Assembly (NCBI GenBank): GCA_903875055.1
Contig: CAIQUX010000029.1
Span: 1 to 43,413, forward strand
Source: an uncultured Bacteroidota bacterium
GTDB lineage: Bacteria > Bacteroidota > Bacteroidia > Chitinophagales > Chitinophagaceae
Direction: 5' to 3'
Length of the DNA: 43,413 nt
Positions 17,636 to 26,412 of this stretch are shown here, piece by piece (within the stretch, counting starts at the first letter, position 1; each line of letters starts with the position of its first letter). Below the pieces are notes generated by a model that did no database searches, was not told where the DNA came from, and was given only the letters and a program-made list of their open reading frames with translations. Position numbers and translations under genes: made by a program.

Positions 17636-18688
17636 TTATTTTTCTTGGCAAATCACATCCAAAGCAGCAAACAAGGACTTATTATCATCGTGTTTGAATG
17701 TTTTCAGTTTATTCGTAAACAAGGGTAAATCGTATAAGAATGCCTTGATGTGATCGCCTTTAAATTCATTAAAATGGCGACCGTAACCTAATTTCTGGAT
17801 ATAGGCCGCATTGACAAATTGCTCGAATTGATTTTGAATTGGAACGCAACAGATTGGTTTGTGTAAGAACACGGCTTCACTGATAAAAGAAAATCCGCCG
17901 TTGGCAATTACCGCTTTTGCCGAGGCGAAATAGCTGACAAATTCCTTTTCAGAAAATGATTTCAACACCACGTTGCCATGTACTTCTTCACGGTTGAAAC
18001 CATATACAATGAAATGTTCATCAGGAAGAGATTGCAATGCCGTTATCAAATCCTTTTGCGATGTAGAAGTCTGATAGACAACGATATGATTTTTAATCGA
18101 TGGTTTCGCGTGTAAAATCTCATCTCTGATAATCGGAGCCACGTAGGACGTGTTTGCTTTTATAAGTCTTGGTTGAAAAAAGGAGGTGATAAAATAATGT
18201 TGAGCTCCAGGCACTTTAGCCTTGACGATATTTTTTGAAAGTATAAAATTCGCTTTCTCTGCTTTGGGTATTTCTATATCCAACTTAGCCCTGTTCAGTA
18301 CTTGCATATTGTCGATACTGACGAATGGTATATTCCTTGATTTCGCAAAGAAATGAGAAAAACTTTCAAAATCGCTGATGACAAGATCAGGTGTAAAACT
18401 CTTCAACAGATGCTGATAGGTGTTGAAATTTTTAATCAACTGACGGGGCGCTTCTTTTAACGTCAATAACATGGTGGAGCCTACTGAAACTTTTGCATTT
18501 TTATACGCCAGATGAAAGCCTTCGATAGACACTACCCTGTCGCCAAAATGCTTTTGCAGGAACATGAAAGCCCTGTCACTGGTCACAATACACACATCAT
18601 GTTTTTGGGACAATAAATGTTGAATCACTGATTTGCTGCGTGTCGCATGCCCCATTCCCTCGCTTGGCACTCCGTATAAAATTTTCAT
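17636..18688 (-). CDS. MurG-like glycosyltransferase (MJ1255/VC2487 type)
   Basis: The protein has 350 residues and starts MKILYGVPSEGMGHATRSKS, the glycine/histidine-rich N-terminal motif of GT-B enzymes of this group. The C-terminal domain has the donor-binding blocks ASAKAVIANGGFSFISEAVF and KPICCVPIQNQFEQFVNAAY, which match the MurG-type nucleotide-sugar site (GG.....E). No membrane helix is present, so it is a cytoplasmic or membrane-associated transferase. The acceptor is unknown: a cell-envelope glycan or glycolipid is likely from the family. The gene starts 3 bp after the stop of the GNAT gene, so the two form an operon. It converges with the SprB-repeat gene with 16 bp between the stops. 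Confidence 0.88.
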   Translation of the reverse strand: MKILYGVPSEGMGHATRSKSVIQHLLSQKHDVCIVTSDRAFMFLQKHFGDRVVSIEGFHLAYKNAKVSVGSTMLLTLKEAPRQLIKNFNTYQHLLKSFTPDLVISDFESFSHFFAKSRNIPFVSIDNMQVLNRAKLDIEIPKAEKANFILSKNIVKAKVPGAQHYFITSFFQPRLIKANTSYVAPIIRDEILHAKPSIKNHIVVYQTSTSQKDLITALQSLPDEHFIVYGFNREEVHGNVVLKSFSEKEFVSYFASAKAVIANGGFSFISEAVFLHKPICCVPIQNQFEQFVNAAYIQKLGYGRHFNEFKGDHIKAFLYDLPLFTNKLKTFKHDDNKSLFAALDVICQEK

Positions 18689-18691
18689 AAC

Positions 18692-19144
18692 TCACTCATT
18701 GATTTCGTTTGCCCGACGAAGGTTTTTATTCATTTTAACATGAGGTATACCGACTTCCTCAAATTCAGTCCCTTCGATGCTATATCCTGATTTTAGATAA
18801 AACCCGATGGCTGATTTTCTTGCATGCAGCTCAATCGAAAAGTAATTATTAAGAATACAAAAATTTTCTGCATAACTAAGCACCATCGCCCCGACACCAG
18901 CTCCTTGCACTGAATCATCCACCGCCATCTGTCGCAATTTGATCGTATCCTTGTCGATTATTTTCAACATGATACAAGCGAGTACTTTTTCATCCCGCGT
19001 CATGACGACGGTAAACTGGTTTTCTTCATCACGTAAGTCTTCATCAGATAAGTTCAATCCAAGAGGCAACCTGAGTATTCGATTACGAAGTTCAAGTACC
19101 TGAGAATAATATGGCGATGCTGAGCTTATTACATTTAGTTCCAT
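18692..19144 (-). CDS. GNAT-family N-acetyltransferase
   Basis: This 150-residue single-domain protein carries the acetyl-CoA binding motif A as RQMAVDDSVQGAGVGAMVLS (Q/RxxGxG/A form). A later HARKSAIGFYLKSGY block is typical of GNAT enzymes of the ElaA/YitI-like kind. Substrate is not readable. It is the first gene of a two-gene operon with the MurG-like glycosyltransferase (3 bp spacing), so it might modify a sugar or lipid in the same pathway; that is inference. On the minus strand, TATCTTTG (plus 19171-19178) and TAACTTTG (plus 19200-19207) are two possible -7 elements upstream. Confidence 0.85.
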   Translation of the reverse strand: MELNVISSASPYYSQVLELRNRILRLPLGLNLSDEDLRDEENQFTVVMTRDEKVLACIMLKIIDKDTIKLRQMAVDDSVQGAGVGAMVLSYAENFCILNNYFSIELHARKSAIGFYLKSGYSIEGTEFEEVGIPHVKMNKNLRRANEINE

Positions 19145-19388
19145 GTTGAATGTCAGTTAGTTGACTGCTTCAAAGATAAGTACGACTAAGGATTTAATAC
19201 AAAGTTATTCGTAATGTCCGAACATGATCAAACCATCCAATCCATCATTTACATGCACGTCAATTATCAACCCTGTCAAGTCTGAAAGCACTAATCTTAA
19301 ACTCACTATCAACTTGTAATCATGCCATCGGCTGTTAAAATATCTTAAAGTGTTCTCTTGATTGATTTTGATACTATACTTTTGGGCC

Positions 19389-20678
19389 GTGAAAAGAATT
19401 TTCCCTGTTATAATCATACTGATCGCTATTTCCGTTTTGGGTATCATCTACCTGCAGGTCGAATGGATAAGAGGTGCCACAAAATTGAAACGTGACCAAT
19501 ATGCGCAGGATATTTATGTAAGCCTTGAAAATGTGAGGGATTCGATCAATAAACGGAAAGACAATTCCCTCGGTGGTATTTCATTTCCAACACAATTATT
19601 ATCCTTCAGCAGCTTTGTATCGACGCCTACGGTCATTTCAAATTTCCAGTTGCATGATATCATCAAGCATGAACTCAGGATGAAGAAGATAAAGCAATCG
19701 TTCGAATTCTGTATCACAAACGAAGCCCGTTTGCCAACCATGTTCAGCAGTGGATACAAGATGGAATATCTGGATGACCCTAATAACCGTCAAATTTTTC
19801 TAACTACTGAAAATACGATCATGAACACCGAAGTACTAAATGTATTCATCCTTCAGCCTGAAAGTTATTTTCAGAATCATTTTGCCATGTTATTGCTCGG
19901 TTCAGTGTTATTCACGTCGATCATCATCACCGCTTTTCTATTGACGCTTAAAACTATGCTGAGCCAAAAAAAGCTATCCGAAATCAAATCTGATTTCATC
20001 AACAACATGACTCATGAGTTTAAAACACCGATTGCGACCATACAACTTGCTACCGATGCCCTGAAGAATGAAAAGGTGATTAATAACCGTGAACAAATTC
20101 TGTATTATTCAGGCATCATTAAAGAGGAAAATCGACGTATGAATAAACAAGTGGAGAAGATCTTGCAGTCAGCGCAGTTGGAACGTGAGGAGATCAAACT
20201 ACAATTACGCAAGCTCGATGTCCATATCGTTATTCAAAAAGTGGCTGAAAATGTAACCTTACAGATGCAGGAGGCAGGAGCTACGCTTACAACTACGCTG
20301 AATGCAAGCAACAGTGTGATCTATGCCGACGAAGTTCATTTCTCAAATATCATTTTCAACCTGATCGATAATGCCATCAAATATTCCAGAGAAAATCCAG
20401 CCATACATATCGAAACCAATACGCTCGGACAATCACTACAATTGAAGATTAAGGATAATGGTATCGGCATGAGCAAGGAGACTATGAATCATATCTTCGA
20501 AAAATTTTATCGCGCTCATACGGGCAACCTCCATGATGTGAAAGGCTTCGGTCTCGGACTGACCTATGTCAAAAAAATTGTGGATGCACATGGCGGAAAA
20601 ATTCATGTCGATAGCGAATTGGGTCAGGGTACCACATTTACGCTTTCATTTTCAAACAAAACCGGCTCCGCATCCTGA
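19389..20678 (+). CDS. Sensor histidine kinase (HisKA + HATPase_c), orphan
   Basis: With the GTG start at 19389 (429 residues) the protein begins VKRIFPVIIILIAISVLGII, a first membrane helix. An extracytoplasmic sensor region of about 135 residues follows, then a second helix (MLLLGSVLFTSIIITAFLLT). The HisKA domain has the phospho-acceptor His in FINNMTHEFKTPIATIQ. The ATPase domain shows the N-box IIFNLIDNAIKYS, the G1 box KIKDNGIGMS, the F-box FEKFYRAH and the G2 box GFGLGLTYVKKIV. The only earlier start is a TTG at 19362. A TACTTTTG -7 element at 19377-19384 ends 4 bp before the GTG, so the message is leaderless or nearly so. No response regulator gene is adjacent, and the gene converges with the LD-carboxypeptidase. 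Confidence 0.92.
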   Translation: MKRIFPVIIILIAISVLGIIYLQVEWIRGATKLKRDQYAQDIYVSLENVRDSINKRKDNSLGGISFPTQLLSFSSFVSTPTVISNFQLHDIIKHELRMKKIKQSFEFCITNEARLPTMFSSGYKMEYLDDPNNRQIFLTTENTIMNTEVLNVFILQPESYFQNHFAMLLLGSVLFTSIIITAFLLTLKTMLSQKKLSEIKSDFINNMTHEFKTPIATIQLATDALKNEKVINNREQILYYSGIIKEENRRMNKQVEKILQSAQLEREEIKLQLRKLDVHIVIQKVAENVTLQMQEAGATLTTTLNASNSVIYADEVHFSNIIFNLIDNAIKYSRENPAIHIETNTLGQSLQLKIKDNGIGMSKETMNHIFEKFYRAHTGNLHDVKGFGLGLTYVKKIVDAHGGKIHVDSELGQGTTFTLSFSNKTGSAS

Positions 20679-20710
20679 TCTGTTTACACGATTTTAGACA
20701 TGCATGTGTA

Positions 20711-21628
20711 CTAGTCTGACAAAATCTCTTTCAACAACACTTGATCGGATTCAACTTTCAATTCATATTCAATACCCATCTTTAATGGCCAGTTTTTGGG
20801 TTGATGACCTACAGGAAAATCAAAACAAACAGGATAATTAAAATCCTTTACTTTCTCCCATACGATTTCGTATTCTGTCATACCGAAAGGTGTCTCATTA
20901 TCTTGCGTATCGGTGAAACCACCAACGATGAGGCCAGCCAACTTATCCAATTTTCCCGCTCTGAGCAGTTGCCACAACATACGATCGATATTGTATTTAT
21001 ATTCTCCAATATCTTCTATCATAATAATGGAGCCATCAGTGTTGATATCGCTTTTAGTGCCTATAAGGTCAGATAATAAGGCCAAATTGCCACCTGCCAA
21101 TTTCCCGATGCAGCTACCAGTCCTGTTCATGATGTTTGAAGAAATTTCATATTGAATTGGAGTGCCCTTCAGCAATTCATTGATTTGAAGGGTCGAATAC
21201 TCATCCTTGTTTTCGGGGCGGTAACCAGCTCCCATATGTCCGTGAATAGAGGCAATATTGAATTGTGTCAGTATATGAGAATGCAAACAAGTGATATCGC
21301 TATACCCCAATAACCACTTCGGATGTTGTAAAAATCGCGTAAAATCAAGTCGGTCAATAATACGCACGACACCATAACCTCCTCGCCCAAATAGAATGGC
21401 ACGTATACTTTCATCATCAAGCATCTGTTGCAGGTCGTCAAGACGTTCATCGTCAGTTGAAGAAAATTTAAAATAGCTGCTACCGACGTTCTTACCTATT
21501 TTTAAGGTATACCCCCATTCCCTCAATTGTGTAAACATGGGTTCCATGTCAACAAGATTCACGGCGCCGGCAGGACAGGTAATACCGATAGTGTCACCAG
21601 GTTTTAAATATGAGGGAATCACAGTCAT
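20711..21628 (-). CDS. ldcA: LD-carboxypeptidase, peptidase family S66
   Basis: The enzyme hydrolyses the L-Lys/Dap to D-Ala bond of muropeptide tetrapeptides in peptidoglycan recycling; MccF-like relatives cleave acylated nucleotides. I use the ATG at 21628 (305 residues); the longer frame begins with TTG. The Ser-Glu-His triad is visible: nucleophile S110 in LLGYSDITCLHS, E205 in IMIEDIGEYKYNIDRML and H275 in FPVGHQPKNWPL. The N-terminal signature SYLKPGDTIGITCPAG and the FGRGGYGVVRII block are standard. There is no signal peptide, so it acts in the cytoplasm. It stands alone, convergent with the orphan kinase. Confidence 0.93.
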   Translation of the reverse strand: MTVIPSYLKPGDTIGITCPAGAVNLVDMEPMFTQLREWGYTLKIGKNVGSSYFKFSSTDDERLDDLQQMLDDESIRAILFGRGGYGVVRIIDRLDFTRFLQHPKWLLGYSDITCLHSHILTQFNIASIHGHMGAGYRPENKDEYSTLQINELLKGTPIQYEISSNIMNRTGSCIGKLAGGNLALLSDLIGTKSDINTDGSIIMIEDIGEYKYNIDRMLWQLLRAGKLDKLAGLIVGGFTDTQDNETPFGMTEYEIVWEKVKDFNYPVCFDFPVGHQPKNWPLKMGIEYELKVESDQVLLKEILSD

Positions 21629-21744
21629 TGTCAATGCAAAGCAGGTTTTATCTATGTTTCACTGGTTTTTAGAAAGCCTTTTCTGATAACATACATCGAT
21701 GATATTTAAAACCAAAAAAGTCAGCAATCTAAAGTGTGAAATAG

Positions 21745-21752
21745 TAACTTTG
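21745..21752 (+). promoter_or_regulatory. -7 element TAACTTTG for the small membrane protein-metG unit
   Basis: An exact TAnnTTTG match, 26 bp before the ATG at 21778. No good -33 TTG is seen at the expected distance. Confidence 0.55.
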
Positions 21753-21777
21753 CCCAAATATATAAAAAACTAACAGA

Positions 21778-21966
21778 ATGGATAAGTTTAGCGTGAGCAG
21801 AAACATGGGTTTTATTACCGGGCCATTGATGCTGATTTTGGGAATCATGACCTATATGAACCATCGTTTCCCGCCCTTATCTATCGTCATGATTTTTTTG
21901 GGAATCGTCAGAATCGGTTTGACCATATACAGTTACATGATGAATAAAAAAGAAAATCAAGAATAA
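21778..21966 (+). CDS. Small two-helix membrane protein
   Basis: This 62-residue protein has two hydrophobic segments (about 11-27 and 33-52). It starts MDKFSVSRNMGFITGPLMLI and ends in a charged KKENQE tail. I do not recognise a named family. A TAnnTTTG promoter precedes it, and metG starts 17 bp after its stop, so the two are probably co-transcribed. A real gene is supported by the promoter, the clean start and the balanced hydrophobic/charged pattern. Confidence 0.75.
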   Translation: MDKFSVSRNMGFITGPLMLILGIMTYMNHRFPPLSIVMIFLGIVRIGLTIYSYMMNKKENQE

Positions 21967-21983
21967 CACACTGACTTTAACGC

Positions 21984-24056
21984 ATGAAAGAATTTAAACG
22001 ACATTTAGTGACCGCGGCTTTGCCGTATGCCAATGGGCCGGTTCATATCGGTCATTTGGCCGGTAACTTTTTACCCGCCGATATCTACGCCCGTTATTTA
22101 AGGGCAAAAAAACAAGATGTGAAATTCATCTGCGGCACAGACGAGCATGGTGTGCCGATTACGATTCGTGCCATGAAGGAAGGCGTGACTCCGCAGGCCA
22201 TCGTAGATAAATACTATACCATCATCAATGAAAGTCTTCAGACGATGGGAATTTCATTCGATATCTTTTCAAGGACTTCCAATCAGGTTCACCACGAAAC
22301 ATCACAGGCTTTTTTCAAGACTTTATATGATAAGAATCTTTTTGAAGAAAAAGAATCAGAACAATATTTCGATGAAGAGAAACAAACCTTCCTGGCCGAC
22401 AGATATATTACCGGCACCTGCCCTAAATGCGGCAATCCGAATGCGTATGGCGACCAATGTGAAAAATGCGGTTCGGCCTTAAGTCCGGATGAACTGATCA
22501 ATCCAAGAAGCACACTCAGCAATTCTGCGCCAGTCAAACGAGTCACTAAACATTGGTATCTCCCTCTTCAAAACTATGAAGTCTGGCTAAAGCAATGGAT
22601 ATTGGAAGAACATAAGGATTGGAAAAACAATGTGTATGGCCAATGTAAAAGCTGGCTCGATAACGGGCTCCAATCTCGCGCCATGACCCGCGACAGCAAC
22701 TGGGGTGTAAAAGTTCCTTTACCGGATGCGGAAGGGAAAGTGTTATATGTGTGGTTTGATGCCCCAATCGGTTATATCTCGGCAACCAAAGAACTGACAC
22801 CGCAATGGAGTGATTATTGGTGTAAGGATGATACTAAGCTTGTGCACTTTCTTGGTAAAGATAATATCGTTTTTCATTGCATCATTTTCCCTGCCATGTT
22901 GAAGGCCCATGGCGATTTCATCTTACCTGAAAATGTGCCTGCCAACGAATTTCTGAACATCGAAGGTGAAAAAGTCAGTACGAGTCGTAACTGGGCTGTG
23001 TGGGTCGATGAATATGTCAAAGATTTTCCTGACATGCAGGACGCTCTTCGTTATGTACTCTGTGCCAATGCGCCGGAGAATAAGGATAATGATTTTACCT
23101 GGAAAGATTTTCAGGAACGTGTCAACAGCGAACTGGTAGCCATCTTCGGAAATTTTGTGAACAGGGCTTTTGTGTTGGTCCATAAATTGTGTAACGGAAA
23201 AATACCACCTTTTCACCTTGATGCGAAAGATGAAAAAGATGATGCTTTATTCGACAAGATAGTCAAGACAAAAGAAACCGTATCCAATTGTATCGAACAT
23301 TATAAATTCAGAGAAGGCCTTTTTGCAGTTATTGATCTGGCAAGAGAAGGAAATAAATATCTTCAGGATAAAGAGCCATGGAAAAAAGGAGATGATCAGG
23401 TGTCGATCGATAATAGCCTGCATATATGTATGCAATTATGCGCCAATCTTGCCATTTTTATCAATCCTTTCCTTCCATTTACCGCAGCTAAGATGTGCCG
23501 TATGATGAAGGTAGTGGATCGTATGTTGGATTGGGATAACAGCGGAAGTTTGAAATTATTGCAAAAAGGCTATCCCATGAACGCACCTGAATTATTGTTT
23601 AAGAAAATCGAAGATGAACAGATCGTATTTCAATCCGAGAAGTTAAAGAACGGCCTGATCCTTTCTGCACAAGAAACAGCAGCTGGTAAAGCCAATGATG
23701 AACCTTCTTCCGTTCATACGAGCTTGAAAGAAACTATACAGTTCGAGGATTTTGACAAGATTGATTTACGGGTCGGTAACATATTGACAGCTGAGAAAGT
23801 AGAGAAAGCAGATAAACTTCTGAAACTTACCATTGATCTTGGTTTTGAACAACGAACTGTCGTGAGCGGTATCGCCATGCATTATACACCTGAAGAGATT
23901 GTAGGAATGCAAGTGACCTTGGTCGCTAATCTGGCGCCACGTAAGATGCGCGGAATTGAAAGTAATGGTATGATACTGATGGCAGAGAATGCTGAAGGCA
24001 AACTAATCTTCATCAATCCACACGGCGAAGCTATGAATGGAAGCGCTGTGAAATAA
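21984..24056 (+). CDS. metG: Methionyl-tRNA synthetase
   Basis: It charges tRNA-Met for initiation and elongation. The protein has 690 residues and is of the long type with a C-terminal tRNA-binding domain. HIGH is at 21-24 (YANGPVHIGHLAGN). The zinc-knuckle cysteines are at 146, 149, 159 and 162 (CPKCG ... CEKCG). The KMSKS loop is KVSTS at 330-334. The anticodon-binding helical domain runs about 390-560. Residues about 590-690 form the EMAP-II/Trbp111-like module (FEDFDKIDLRVGNILTAEKV ... NLAPRKMRGIESNGMILMA), which also dimerises. It lies 17 bp after the small membrane protein and converges with the ABC permease gene. Confidence 0.98.
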   Translation: MKEFKRHLVTAALPYANGPVHIGHLAGNFLPADIYARYLRAKKQDVKFICGTDEHGVPITIRAMKEGVTPQAIVDKYYTIINESLQTMGISFDIFSRTSNQVHHETSQAFFKTLYDKNLFEEKESEQYFDEEKQTFLADRYITGTCPKCGNPNAYGDQCEKCGSALSPDELINPRSTLSNSAPVKRVTKHWYLPLQNYEVWLKQWILEEHKDWKNNVYGQCKSWLDNGLQSRAMTRDSNWGVKVPLPDAEGKVLYVWFDAPIGYISATKELTPQWSDYWCKDDTKLVHFLGKDNIVFHCIIFPAMLKAHGDFILPENVPANEFLNIEGEKVSTSRNWAVWVDEYVKDFPDMQDALRYVLCANAPENKDNDFTWKDFQERVNSELVAIFGNFVNRAFVLVHKLCNGKIPPFHLDAKDEKDDALFDKIVKTKETVSNCIEHYKFREGLFAVIDLAREGNKYLQDKEPWKKGDDQVSIDNSLHICMQLCANLAIFINPFLPFTAAKMCRMMKVVDRMLDWDNSGSLKLLQKGYPMNAPELLFKKIEDEQIVFQSEKLKNGLILSAQETAAGKANDEPSSVHTSLKETIQFEDFDKIDLRVGNILTAEKVEKADKLLKLTIDLGFEQRTVVSGIAMHYTPEEIVGMQVTLVANLAPRKMRGIESNGMILMAENAEGKLIFINPHGEAMNGSAVK

Positions 24057-24074
24057 ACTTACCAATAATTACTC

Positions 24075-25301
24075 CTAGGCGATCTTAAGGATATTCCTTC
24101 TGAACATGATCAAAGCGATTATATTCAGCGTGGTTCCAATCAGAACCAACACGACTAATCTGCTAAGGAAGGTCGAATCTTGCAAGGGCAACATGCGCCA
24201 GAAGATATCATAAAATCCTTGAATCGACCAATAGTTGACCGAGAACACCGACATCTTTTGCATAAAAACCGGCATGGCAAAACTTGGAATCATACTGCCA
24301 CCGATACAACTCATTATCATGACGATGAGTGTGGAAAACGCCTGCACCTGCTGACGCGATTTAGCAATAGATGCTAATAATACACCAAAACTTGAACAGG
24401 CATAGGCCGTGGCGATGATCATTAATATCAGTGAAGTTAGATGTGGCATGATATCCAAACCGAAAGCCAACTTCGCAAAGATGAACATGATGACCAGTTG
24501 AAAAATTGAGATCAGGTTGACATACAACATCTTTCCAAACAGGATTGTATCAGGTCTGATGGGAGAATATAATAATTTCTTAAGTGTCCCTTGCTCCTTT
24601 TCATCCAAGAGACTCACACCCATACCAACTACAGAGAACAATAACATCATCACAGAGGTACCGGCGACAGCATGAATAAGACCGGGTGAATTTTGCTTTT
24701 CCGCAATGAGCGGAGTGGATGTGATAAACGAAGCTGATTGTTTTTTAGTTTCTCCGGATGAAAAATTTTGCGTTATCTGTTCATGGATCCTTTTCCTCGA
24801 ATCTTCTTCTATCGACGGGTTTTCCTTATCGAAATTGGCAATCGCTTCCTTAGCCATCGACTTACCACCGATAATTCCCATCAGGTTTCCGATCAATGAA
24901 CCTTGTAAAATACCTACTTCAGCTTCTTTAGACGCATCATATTCAAATTCAACAGGGAGTTTAGTACCCGCATTCACTGAATCGGCAAATCCTTTATGAA
25001 ATACAAGCACCGCTGTTTCATCTCCTTTCTTCACCATTGCTTCGGCAGAATCTCTGGTAGTCTGATACACTTCAAGTTCTTTCAATGAATCCAATTTCGC
25101 AATGACATTGATCGACGCTTCACTTTTATCCTCATCAGCAATCACAATCGTGGCAGGTCTGGATTCGCCTTTCTTTTGTCCGACTCCGCCAAAGGCAAAA
25201 GCAAACAAGGTAACCAGAGCAATAGGAACCACAAAACTAAGGATGATGGCTCTCCTGTCGGAGGCAAATAATCTGAGATCTTTGATGGCAAGTCTTATCA
25301 T
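24075..25301 (-). CDS. ABC-2 type transporter permease
   Basis: This 408-residue protein has an N-terminal membrane helix (about 20-38) followed by a soluble extracytoplasmic stretch of about 170 residues. Five helices fill the C-terminal half (about 215-405). This layout is typical of ABC-2/NatB-like permeases that export drugs, ions or glycolipids. The block GVSLLDEKEQGTLKKLLYSPI is the coupling-helix region of ABC-2 permeases. It starts 2 bp after the stop of the ATPase gene, so the pair forms one exporter with two copies of each subunit, or a heterodimer with another permease. The substrate cannot be deduced. Confidence 0.9.
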   Translation of the reverse strand: MIRLAIKDLRLFASDRRAIILSFVVPIALVTLFAFAFGGVGQKKGESRPATIVIADEDKSEASINVIAKLDSLKELEVYQTTRDSAEAMVKKGDETAVLVFHKGFADSVNAGTKLPVEFEYDASKEAEVGILQGSLIGNLMGIIGGKSMAKEAIANFDKENPSIEEDSRKRIHEQITQNFSSGETKKQSASFITSTPLIAEKQNSPGLIHAVAGTSVMMLLFSVVGMGVSLLDEKEQGTLKKLLYSPIRPDTILFGKMLYVNLISIFQLVIMFIFAKLAFGLDIMPHLTSLILMIIATAYACSSFGVLLASIAKSRQQVQAFSTLIVMIMSCIGGSMIPSFAMPVFMQKMSVFSVNYWSIQGFYDIFWRMLPLQDSTFLSRLVVLVLIGTTLNIIALIMFRRNILKIA

Positions 25302-25303
25302 AA

Positions 25304-26227
25304 TCAGTCGCGGAGTTGCTTTCCGGTTAAACGAAGAAAAATAGTTTCAAGATTTATTTTCTGTATCGAGACATCGGTTATATCTAATCCGGCCTCATGG
25401 CATTTCAGGATGATGACAGATAAATCACGTTGAACCGCCTTACTGATAAAACGTATGGCATGATCCCCTGCTTTCGATACATCAAAGCTTTCTGCTAAAC
25501 GATCATAATGAGTATCTGTCAGATTGCTAAAAGTGATCATGATGGTTTCATCGATATCGCTCGACGACTTTAATTCATCAAGGGTACCTTGTGCTATGAT
25601 ACGCCCCTTATCGATGATGCCGATACGGTTACAAAGACGTTCAGCTTCTTCCATATAATGAGTGGTATAAACGATGGTCATTCCTTCCTTATGCAATTTC
25701 TCCATCACTTCAAAAATCAAGTTACGACTCTGCGGATCTATGCCCACTGTCGGTTCATCCATAAATAACACATCAGGTCGATGTAATAAGGCAGAGGCTA
25801 TATTGATTCGACGTTTCATACCCCCGGAATAGGTTTTTACCTTATCATTCCTTCTGTCGTATAATCCGAATAGATGCAGGGTTTCATCAATCCTTGTATT
25901 CAGGGTTGTAGCAGAGATATCATATAAACTCCCCCAGAACTGTAAATTGGCATAGGCTGTAAGATCATTGTACAACGCTAATTCCTGCGGCACCACACCG
26001 ATGTGCTTTTTACATTCCATTGGATTCTTTTGAAGGTCAAAACCTGCGATGGTTACTTCACCCTGATCAGGTTTCAGAATGGTACTCAGTATGGAAATCG
26101 TGGTTGTCTTACCGGCTCCGTTCGGACCAAGCAGTCCATAAAACTCGCCTTTCTGTATATCGAAAGAGATGCCCTTTAGAGCTTCTATCGAATCATAGGA
26201 TTTACAAAGGTTAAAAACAGTAATCAT
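25304..26227 (-). CDS. ABC transporter ATP-binding protein
   Basis: This 307-residue ATPase has a Walker A motif at 34-42 (GPNGAGKTT), a Q-loop in VPQELALY (about 80), a signature motif YSGGM at 133-137, and Walker B VLFMDEPT at 153-160 with the catalytic Glu. The H-loop is in TTHYMEEAERL. The C-terminal extension (about 215-307), ending QKINLETIFLRLTGKQLRD, is typical of ABC-2 exporters of the DrrA/NatA/CcmA type. It is the first gene of an operon with the permease (2 bp apart). A near -7 element (TATCTTTA on the minus strand) lies about 15 bp upstream of the start. Confidence 0.95.
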   Translation of the reverse strand: MITVFNLCKSYDSIEALKGISFDIQKGEFYGLLGPNGAGKTTTISILSTILKPDQGEVTIAGFDLQKNPMECKKHIGVVPQELALYNDLTAYANLQFWGSLYDISATTLNTRIDETLHLFGLYDRRNDKVKTYSGGMKRRINIASALLHRPDVLFMDEPTVGIDPQSRNLIFEVMEKLHKEGMTIVYTTHYMEEAERLCNRIGIIDKGRIIAQGTLDELKSSSDIDETIMITFSNLTDTHYDRLAESFDVSKAGDHAIRFISKAVQRDLSVIILKCHEAGLDITDVSIQKINLETIFLRLTGKQLRD

Positions 26228-26398
26228 AATCTGGAATAAAGATATATATTCCGGATGATATTCAATATAAACAACGTGTATTCTTATTTATTTGATTCGT
26301 ATAAAATAAACATGTAAAGGTCAGGATGAAAAAATGAACCTTATCATCCTGATTCATGAAGAACGAGAATGAGTTTTAAATTGACGGCTGATAATCCG

Positions 26399-26406
26399 TA
26401 AATTTG
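26399..26406 (+). promoter_or_regulatory. -7 element TAAATTTG directly before the Na/Pi cotransporter gene
   Basis: An exact TAnnTTTG match that ends 6 bp before the ATG at 26413, with a TTG at 26381-26383. The predicted start falls at, or within a base or two of, the ATG. Confidence 0.6.
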
Positions 26407-26412
26407 TGCCAC

